This document shows positions 8,496 to 14,661 of a DNA stretch of 22,768 bases, piece after piece. Origin of the DNA: DASWHK01 sp036398215 (lineage in GTDB: Bacteria > Acidobacteriota > UBA890). Location of the stretch: the NCBI GenBank assembly GCA_036398215.1, contig DASWHK010000037.1, forward strand, positions 1-22,768. The letters run 5' to 3'. Numbering within the stretch: the stretch's first letter is position 1; the number at the start of each line of letters is the position of its first letter. The position numbers and the translations under genes are program-made. The notes beneath the pieces were generated by a model, which worked only from the letters and a program-made list of their open reading frames with translations, ran no database searches and had not been told where the DNA came from.

Positions 8496-10586
8496 ATGGC
8501 TGAGCAGCTTACCCCGTCCCCCAGGCTATTGAGCGCCGCCAAGTTCATCGCCGCCGGCCTGCTGTTGCTGCGCCTGGGGGGATACGGGCACGGCATCGCA
8601 CCGTCTGCCGGGGTCTTTCTGGCTATCCTCCTGTTGCTGCTCGTCTACGAGCGCCTGCACGCCGAGCTCGCCATGCACGGCAGGGAAGCGGCGTTTACCC
8701 GATGGCGCGACTGGGCCGGCCGGCACTCGTTCGCCCTCGGGCTCGCGGCGATCACCGTGCTGGCCCTGGGGCTACGCTTTTTCGCCCTCACCCGCGAGCT
8801 CGGCCACATCCCGCCGAACGTCGACGAGAACCGCCTCAACGTCAGCATCCTGCACTTGTTCCGCACCGGCGAAATCGACTACCACACGGTCGAGCACTAT
8901 CCCGGGATCCACTACTGGATGCTGGCCGGCACCTACCTGTTCGCCTACGTGTGGGGTTTGATGAACGATGTCGGGCGCCATCTCGGCCAGATGCCCGCCA
9001 ACTACTTCCTCGGGTTCGGTCGCGCGGTGAGCGCGTTGCAGAGCGCCGCGACGGTGGCGCTCGTCGGGTTGCTCGGCCGGCGCCTGGTGTGCGCGCGCAC
9101 GGGGTTGCTGGCCGCCGGGGTGATGGCGCTGGCGCCGCTATCGATACTCGTCGGGCGGCAGGTCCGCAATGACGCCGCCACCACCATGCTCATCGTCGCC
9201 GCGGTCATCGTCGCCCTGGGCGTGTACCGTCGTGGCTTCAGGCCCTGGGAGCCGGCGCTCGCCGGGGCGCTGGCAGGTCTCGCCGCGGGCGTCAAGTACA
9301 CCGGGGTGTTCGCCCTGCTGCCGGTGCTGCTCGCCTGCGCGCTGAGCGAAGACCGGCAGCGGCGCGTGCAGGCCGCCGGCCTCGCGCTGGTCGGCTTCCT
9401 CCCGGCCGCGCTGCTCTCCAACCCGTTCGTCTGGGCCGACATTCCGAACCTCCTGGTCCAGCTCTCGGACCAGATCTCGATCACCGACGAAAGCCACTGG
9501 GCCGCGCAGGACAACCCGGCGAGATACCACGTGATGATCTTCGTCCAGCGTGTGCTCGGCTGGCCGATGCTGCTGCTCGGTGCCGCCGCGCTCGCCTACC
9601 ATCTCGCCGCCGGCAGCCGGCGCTGGTGGGTCTTCGCCATCTATCCGCTGACCTCGATCTGGTTCGTGGCGCAACGGCCGTCGCAGCTGCCCCGGTGGGT
9701 CTACCCGGAGGCGCCGTTCATGGCGGTGGCGGCCGCGGCGGGCCTGATCGCGCTGCTCGCCTGGGCGGGCAAGCGCTTCCCGGCCGTGCAACGGGACCCG
9801 GCACGCCGCGCGGCGCTCGCCGCGCTCACCATCATCGTGCTTCTTTCGCCGATGATCCGGACGAACGCGCTGAACCTGAGCCTGCTGATCTCGACGCCCA
9901 CTTGGACGCTTGCCGAACAGTGGGTGGAGAGCAACGCGGCCCAGGGGGACCGTATCCTGCTGGACCGCTACTGGTTGCAGCTCGACGCGCAACGCTACGA
10001 CCTCAACCGCCAGCCGCTCGACGAAATCCTCGCCCGGCGTTCCTACGAGCTCGCCGCCAACGATTGGATCGTGGTGCACGAACAGCTCTTCGGGTCCGCT
10101 GCCCTCGACGGCCTACGGCGCGTGGCGCAGATCACCCTCGATCACTCGTTTTTCGGCACCCAGGGGCCCGACTTCTTCATCTTTCAACCGCCGGAGGTGG
10201 CGCCCGCCCGCGTGCCGTTGCAAGTGATGCTGGCCGAGCGCGACGCGGACCGATACCTCGGCCACGAATGGCCGTTATCGGGCGGTGATGCGACGCACCG
10301 GCTACCCGACGGCGGAGCGGGCCTGTACTTGCCGCCGCTGGGTAGGCAGATCCTCCAGCTCGACGTCATCGTCGCGCCGGCAGGGGAGGGCGACCCGCCC
10401 CCCGCGATCGACGCCCGGGCCGGTCGCAGCGATGTCGACGTCCTGCGCACCCGCGGCGACGACGGTTCCATGGTGTTCACCATCGCGCTGCCGCTGCGCG
10501 TCGTGGGACCGGGCGTGGTGCCGTTATTCCTCCGCCCGCAACGCGACAGCGGACCGGTGGACGTGCGCGGCTTTCGCCTTTATTAA
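8496..10586 (+). CDS. GT39-like (GT-C fold) membrane glycosyltransferase
   Basis: Protein of 696 residues. Roughly the first 450 residues are multi-spanning, with many hydrophobic segments from ~15 to ~460, followed by a soluble extracytoplasmic region. The first large loop carries the acidic motif of GT-C transferases, Asp110-Glu111-Asn112 in 'PPNVDENRLN', then 'EHYPGIHYWMLAGTYLFAY', which resembles PMT_2/ArnT-type proteins. The C-terminal part ('VLLDRYWLQLDAQRYDLNRQP', 'WIVVHEQLFG') resembles the periplasmic domain of this superfamily. It would move a sugar from a polyprenyl-phosphate donor to a lipid or protein outside the membrane. No Shine-Dalgarno is seen before the ATG, and its promoter must lie in the 21-bp gap or inside the divergent GT2 gene. 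Confidence 0.85.
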   Translation: MAEQLTPSPRLLSAAKFIAAGLLLLRLGGYGHGIAPSAGVFLAILLLLLVYERLHAELAMHGREAAFTRWRDWAGRHSFALGLAAITVLALGLRFFALTRELGHIPPNVDENRLNVSILHLFRTGEIDYHTVEHYPGIHYWMLAGTYLFAYVWGLMNDVGRHLGQMPANYFLGFGRAVSALQSAATVALVGLLGRRLVCARTGLLAAGVMALAPLSILVGRQVRNDAATTMLIVAAVIVALGVYRRGFRPWEPALAGALAGLAAGVKYTGVFALLPVLLACALSEDRQRRVQAAGLALVGFLPAALLSNPFVWADIPNLLVQLSDQISITDESHWAAQDNPARYHVMIFVQRVLGWPMLLLGAAALAYHLAAGSRRWWVFAIYPLTSIWFVAQRPSQLPRWVYPEAPFMAVAAAAGLIALLAWAGKRFPAVQRDPARRAALAALTIIVLLSPMIRTNALNLSLLISTPTWTLAEQWVESNAAQGDRILLDRYWLQLDAQRYDLNRQPLDEILARRSYELAANDWIVVHEQLFGSAALDGLRRVAQITLDHSFFGTQGPDFFIFQPPEVAPARVPLQVMLAERDADRYLGHEWPLSGGDATHRLPDGGAGLYLPPLGRQILQLDVIVAPAGEGDPPPAIDARAGRSDVDVLRTRGDDGSMVFTIALPLRVVGPGVVPLFLRPQRDSGPVDVRGFRLY

Positions 10587-10655
10587 GAAGCTTTCAGCTT
10601 CATCCGCTGATTTCCTTCGCGCGCTTATTGCTGGAGTCTCCGCGGTCGGCCGCGG
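10587..10655. terminator. Hairpins between convergent genes (possible terminators)
   Basis: Two inverted repeats lie between the GT39-like gene stop and the kinase stop. GAAGCT-TTC-AGCTTC (10587-10601) could end the plus-strand transcript. CCGCGG-TCGG-CCGCGG (10640-10655), 9 nt past the kinase stop, could end the minus-strand transcript. Neither has a run of T, so they are weak as intrinsic terminators. Confidence 0.35.
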
Positions 10656-10664
10656 CGTACCGTC

Positions 10665-13031
10665 TCAGGCGCTCGCCGTCGCCCGCGGCCAGCCGACCCG
10701 GTCCACCAGCTCCCGGAAACGGGGGTCGGAGCGCAGCGGATCGAACCAGGGGTCGCAGCGCAGCGACAGCATCCAGCTCGAGCGTTCGTCGTAGGCTTGC
10801 TCGAGGAAGTCCAGCGCCGCGTCCGCCTCGCCGAGGCCCAGATGCAGGAGGGCGAAGCCGAGGGCCGGGACGTACCCGTCCTCCGCGGTCGTGTGCAGCT
10901 CCTCGAGGATGTCGCGGGCCCGGTCGGCCTTTCCGGCGGTGGCGTGGGCGTGGCCCAGCGCCGTCAGGCACACGGCGTTTCGTCCCGAGCGGCGGACCGC
11001 CCGCTCCAGGTGCCCGAGCGCCTCCTCGTGCCGACCGACCTGCTCGCAGGCGATGCCGAGGTACAGGAGCGTGCGGACGAAGTCGGGGTCGAGATCCAGG
11101 GCCCGCTCGTACTCGGCGATGGCCTCATCGTAGCGCCGCGCGTAGTAGAGGACGGTGCCGACGTTCTTGTTGATGATCAGCGACAGCGGGTCCCGCTCCC
11201 GGGCCGCCAGCTCCTCGGCCACCGCCTCGTCGTGGCGCTCCATGGTCGCCAGCATGCAGGCGTACCAGTGGTGGGCGAACGGGTAGCTCGGATCGGCCTC
11301 CATGGCCTTGCGGAAGGTGGCCTCGGCCTGCTCCCGGTCCCAGTCGTAGAAGGCCTCGACGTGGGCCACGGCGGTGAGGGCGTCGGCGAGGCCGGGCTGG
11401 ATCTCCAGGGCCTCCAGCGCCGCCTTCTTGGCCCGCGGCATCGCCTGCTGCGGCGGCAGCACGCCGTACTCGGCGATGCCCAGCAGGGCATACGAGTCGG
11501 CGAGGCCGGCGTAGGCGCGGGCGTAGCGGGGATCCTCGCGCACGGCGCCCTCGAAGGCGTTGCGGGCCTTGAGGAAGTCGTCGTCGGTGCGCCGGTTCCA
11601 GAAGTAACGCCCCTTGAGGAAGAGGTTGTAGGCCTCGAGGCTGCGGGTCGGCGGTGCGATCAGGTCCCCGCTGTCGACGAGGCGCACCTTGAGCTTGTCG
11701 ACGATGGAGCGGGCGATCTCCTCCTGGATGGCGAAGACGTCCTCCATGCTCCGGTCCCACGTCTCCGACCAGATCTGGTAGCCGTCGCCGACGTCGACGA
11801 GCTGGGCGCTGATCCGCAGCCGGTCGCCGGCCTTGCGGACGCTTCCCTCGAGCACGCTCGCCACCCCGAGCCGCTCGCCGATCTGCCGGATGTCGAGGTC
11901 GCTGTCCCGGAAGCGGAACGCCGAGGTCCGGGAGGCGACCTTCAGGCGCTCGAGCTTGCTCAGGGCGCTGATGAGCTCCTCGGCGAGGCCGTCGCTGAAG
12001 TACTCGTTCCCCGGGTCGGGGCTCACGTTCAGGAAGGGGAGCACGGCGATCGAGGGAGGCTCGCCGGCACCGGGTGAGGGCGCGGAGCCGCCGACCCGGG
12101 GCGACCGCGGCGCTGTCGTCGGTCCCCACGGCGCCGCCTGCCCCATCCCTGGCGTCGTACCCTCGTGGAGGAGGCCCTCCTGCAGGGTCTCCAGCGCGGC
12201 CCGCACCTCGGCCGCCTGCTGGTAGCGCTGCTCCCGTTCCTTGGTCAGGAGCCTGGCGATCACCGCTCGCAGGGCGCCCGGAACCCGGGCCGGGAGCGGC
12301 CGCGGGCTGTCCCGCAGGATCGACGAGCAGAGCTCGAAGCCGGAGTTGCCGGTGAACGGCAACGTTCCGGCAGCCATCTCGTAGAGCAGCACCCCGAATG
12401 ACCAGAGGTCGGTGCGGGCATCGGCCCGGCTGCCCCGGAGCACCTCGGGCGCCATGTACGCGAGCGTTCCCGAACGGGTCTCGCTGTCGGGATCGACCAG
12501 CGTGCTCCGCGTGTCGATGGCCTCGCCGAAGAGAGGACCCGCGACCGCCAGCCCGAAGTCGAGGATCTTGGTCCGACCTTCGGGGGCCACCCTGACGTTC
12601 GTGCTCTTCAGGTCCCGGTGGATGACGCCGTGCTCGTGGGCGTGACACAGGCCGCCGGCGATCTGAACGCCGTAGCGAGCGACGGTCTCGGGAGGCAGGC
12701 CCTCCGGGTCGATCAGCTCCGCCAGCGCGCGGCCCTCGACGTACTCCATGACGATGTACGGCTCGCCGGGCGCGCTCCCGGCGCCGTCGTCGCCCCCGAC
12801 ATCGTGGATGACGCAGATGTTCGGGTGGTTCAGCTTGGAGGCCAGGCGCGCCTCTTGCAGCATCCGCCGCCGGGTGTCATCGTCCTCCACCCAGCGGCCC
12901 GAGGGAACCTTCACCGCGACCCGGCGCCCCAGGCGCGTGTCCCGCGCCAGGTAGACTTCGCCCATCCCCCCGGAGCCGAGGCTCTCGACGATCTCGTAGG
13001 GACCCAGGGATTTCGGCGGCGGCCGGCTCAT
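10665..13031 (-). CDS. Ser/Thr protein kinase with TolB-like domain and TPR repeats
   Basis: Protein of 788 residues. The ATG at 13031 gives 'MSRPPPKSLGPYEIVESLGS', just before the kinase core; further upstream starts would run through Fic debris. The kinase domain (11-~280) has the Gly loop GSGGMGEV (19-26), Lys41, Glu60, HRD 138-140 with DLKSTNV, DFG 158-160 and APE 194-196, so it looks active. A Pro/Gly-rich linker (~290-325) follows. Residues ~325-450 match the TolB-like N-terminal domain often found in such proteins ('IAVLPFLNVSPDPGNEYFSDG'). From ~460 to 780 there are about eight TPR-like helical pairs. I see no membrane helix, while many relatives have one between kinase and TolB. The kinase would be a cytosolic signalling scaffold; substrates unknown. 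No Shine-Dalgarno is visible. Confidence 0.93.
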   Translation of the reverse strand: MSRPPPKSLGPYEIVESLGSGGMGEVYLARDTRLGRRVAVKVPSGRWVEDDDTRRRMLQEARLASKLNHPNICVIHDVGGDDGAGSAPGEPYIVMEYVEGRALAELIDPEGLPPETVARYGVQIAGGLCHAHEHGVIHRDLKSTNVRVAPEGRTKILDFGLAVAGPLFGEAIDTRSTLVDPDSETRSGTLAYMAPEVLRGSRADARTDLWSFGVLLYEMAAGTLPFTGNSGFELCSSILRDSPRPLPARVPGALRAVIARLLTKEREQRYQQAAEVRAALETLQEGLLHEGTTPGMGQAAPWGPTTAPRSPRVGGSAPSPGAGEPPSIAVLPFLNVSPDPGNEYFSDGLAEELISALSKLERLKVASRTSAFRFRDSDLDIRQIGERLGVASVLEGSVRKAGDRLRISAQLVDVGDGYQIWSETWDRSMEDVFAIQEEIARSIVDKLKVRLVDSGDLIAPPTRSLEAYNLFLKGRYFWNRRTDDDFLKARNAFEGAVREDPRYARAYAGLADSYALLGIAEYGVLPPQQAMPRAKKAALEALEIQPGLADALTAVAHVEAFYDWDREQAEATFRKAMEADPSYPFAHHWYACMLATMERHDEAVAEELAARERDPLSLIINKNVGTVLYYARRYDEAIAEYERALDLDPDFVRTLLYLGIACEQVGRHEEALGHLERAVRRSGRNAVCLTALGHAHATAGKADRARDILEELHTTAEDGYVPALGFALLHLGLGEADAALDFLEQAYDERSSWMLSLRCDPWFDPLRSDPRFRELVDRVGWPRATASA

Positions 13032-13120
13032 GGGAGGGAATGGTATCAGCGGCCGGCGCCTGCCCCGGACGATCGAGCGCGCGTGGGCGTCCCGGCCTCC
13101 GGACCCCGCCGGTCGCGCTC

Positions 13121-13207
13121 TTCGATCTCCGCAGCGAGGCCCATTTGCACACCGACCCGATCGAATGCGGTGCCCTGAAAAAGGAACCGACGGGCGGACG
13201 GAGCACC
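13121..13207 (+). pseudogene. Internally deleted relic of a second fic gene
   Basis: Translated in one frame, this stretch reads FDLRSEAHLHT, then DPIECGALKKEPTGGRST. The first part equals Fic residues 43-53 (FDLRGEAHLRT). The second equals residues 343-360 (DLIERGALRKEPGGGRST). About 289 codons between them are missing, and the join is in frame at a short similarity (ACCGA/ACGGA). DNA identity to the intact gene is about 85-87 percent by eye on each side. It lies in the same direction, just upstream of the intact fic gene, so this looks like a tandem fic pair whose first copy collapsed. Confidence 0.8.
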
Positions 13208-13227
13208 TGCAGGGAACAAGAAGCGCT

Positions 13228-13252
13228 AATCTCCGCATGATGCGCGGAGATT
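13228..13252 (+). promoter_or_regulatory. Inverted repeat upstream of fic (candidate operator 1)
   Basis: Perfect 9-bp arms AATCTCCGC and GCGGAGATT separated by 7 nt, with a second nested palindrome CGCAT-G-ATGCG in the centre. It shares the TCCGCA/TGCGGA half-site with operator 2, whose centre is about 55 bp away. A further lone half-site, ATGCGGAGA, occurs at 13263-13271 between them. It lies in the fic promoter region. Confidence 0.6.
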
Positions 13253-13280
13253 TCGCTTGCCGATGCGGAGAATCGCTGCC

Positions 13281-13309
13281 ATAATATCCGCAGAACATGC
13301 GGAGATTAT
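13281..13309 (+). promoter_or_regulatory. 29-bp inverted repeat covering the fic ribosome-binding site (candidate operator 2)
   Basis: Arms ATAATaTCCGCA and TGCGGAgATTAT (12 bp each, one mismatch) flank the spacer GAACA. The repeat ends on the base before the fic ATG and includes its GGAG Shine-Dalgarno (13301-13304). A protein bound here, or the RNA hairpin itself, would block expression. The obvious candidate binder is the winged-helix region at the Fic C-terminus (autoregulation); this is inference. Confidence 0.65.
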
Positions 13310-14428
13310 ATGGCGTATATCTGGAAACGAGAGCGATGGCCTGATCTGCGATGGGACGAGCGGGGTCTCTCCCGCTTGCTCGCCCATGCCTGCCGCCAAC
13401 AGGGCCGCCTGCTCGGCAAGATGGAAGGGCTGGGCTTCGATCTCCGCGGCGAGGCCCACTTGCGGACCCTCACCGAGGAGGTGGTCACGTCGAGCGCGAT
13501 CGAGGGCGAAGAGCTCGAGCGCGATCAGGTTCGCTCTTCGATCGCCCGGCGGCTCGGCATGGATATCGCCGGGCTCGTTCCTGCCGACCGCGACGTCGAG
13601 GGCATCGTCGAGATGGCGCTGGATGCCACCGGCAACTACGAGGAGCCGCTCACCGAAGAGCGGCTCTTCGGATGGCACGCCGCCCTGTTCCCGACCGGCC
13701 GCAGCGGCATCACGAGAATCAGGGTCGGGGACTGGCGCGATGACGCGGACGGTCCGATGCAGGTCGTCTCGGGCCCTCTGGGCCGGGAGACCGTGCACTA
13801 TCAGGCTCCGCCTGCCGAGCGCGTCCCCGAGGAGATGCGCCAATTCCTGGAGTGGTTCGAGGACTGCGGCGGCAGCGATCCCCTGCTCGTCGCCGGCCTG
13901 GCCCACCTGTGGTTCGTGACCATTCACCCGTTCGCCGATGGCAATGGCCGCATCGCCCGCGCGGTCGCCGACATGGCACTCGCCCGCTCGGAGAAGGCGC
14001 GGCAACGCTACTACAGCATGTCGGGACAGATTCGGCAGCAGCGCAACGCCTACTACGCCGTTCTCGAGCGCACGCAGAGGGGCGATCTCGACGTCACGGA
14101 ATGGCAGCGCTGGTTTCTGGAGAGTCTGCTCGCTGCGATCGAGGGCGCCCAGGGCACGCTGTCCGCTGTCCTGGCCAAGGCGCGTTTCTGGGAGCGCTTT
14201 GCCAGGGAGCCGCTCAACGAGCGCCAGATCAAGGTGCTCAATCGACTGCTCGATGGTTTCGAGGGCAAGCTGACATCGTCGAAATGGGCAAAGCTTGCCA
14301 AGTGCTCGCAGGACACCGCCTACCGCGACATCACGGACCTGATCGAACGCGGCGCCCTGCGAAAGGAACCGGGAGGCGGACGGAGCACGAGCTACTCGCT
14401 GGTAGGCGTCAAAGGAAGCGCAACATGA
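13310..14428 (+). CDS. fic: Fic-family AMPylase-like protein, class II, with C-terminal winged-helix
   Basis: Protein of 372 residues. The ATG at 13310 has GGAG 5 nt upstream. The N-terminal region carries the inhibitory helix motif S/TxxxEG as Ser61-Glu65-Gly66 (TSSAIEGE), which marks a class II, self-inhibited Fic protein. The active-site FIC motif HPFADGNGR at 206-214 is complete, including His206, Asp210, Asn212 and Arg214. The flap region before it contains 'VHYQAPPAERVPEEM'. From ~290 to 365, 'LNERQIKVLNRLLDGF', 'LTSSKWAKLAKCSQDTAYRDI' and 'LIERGALRKEPGGGRST' form a winged helix-turn-helix. Family members transfer AMP (or another nucleotide) to target hydroxyls; targets here are unknown. 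The HTH plus upstream palindromes suggests autoregulation. It sits 233 bp before the RyR operon in the same direction. Confidence 0.95.
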   Translation: MAYIWKRERWPDLRWDERGLSRLLAHACRQQGRLLGKMEGLGFDLRGEAHLRTLTEEVVTSSAIEGEELERDQVRSSIARRLGMDIAGLVPADRDVEGIVEMALDATGNYEEPLTEERLFGWHAALFPTGRSGITRIRVGDWRDDADGPMQVVSGPLGRETVHYQAPPAERVPEEMRQFLEWFEDCGGSDPLLVAGLAHLWFVTIHPFADGNGRIARAVADMALARSEKARQRYYSMSGQIRQQRNAYYAVLERTQRGDLDVTEWQRWFLESLLAAIEGAQGTLSAVLAKARFWERFAREPLNERQIKVLNRLLDGFEGKLTSSKWAKLAKCSQDTAYRDITDLIERGALRKEPGGGRSTSYSLVGVKGSAT

Positions 14429-14661
14429 TCCTGCGGCAGATCATCGAGGATCTCGCGCCGGGCCGAGTGAGCCGCCGTCCGCGCGCTGCCAAAGCCCTCG
14501 CGCCTCGAGTTTCCTTGCGGCGGCCGTAGTGGATTCCGTCTAGAATGCCGTCGCCCGGCGAGGGTTGTTGTCGTTGGTGACGATGGCTTGATCGCACCAC
14601 GCGGCGCCGGGCGCTTGCCACTGCGCAGCTTCGCACCAGCAACGTGAAGCGAGGTCCGTCG
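14429..14661 (+). other. Spacer between fic and the RyR operon
   Basis: No gene is visible in these 233 bp. A -10-like TAGAAT occurs at 14541-14546, but the nearest -35-like sequence, TTGCGG (14515-14520), is 20 nt away, which is too far for a good sigma-70 promoter. The leader ends with GAGG (14651-14654), 7 nt before the ATG of the next gene. There is no clear terminator after fic, so read-through into the operon is possible. Confidence 0.3.

Noticed and set aside
10797..12077. 426-residue plus-strand open frame
   Set aside because: Antisense to the TPR and TolB region of the kinase. Its repetitive Glu/Val/Leu/Gly composition mirrors TPR codons and shows no domain.
13032..13298. Longer N-terminus for the Ser/Thr kinase
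   Set aside because: It would cross the fic relic antisense and the fic operator, is Arg-rich, and adds no domain before the kinase core.
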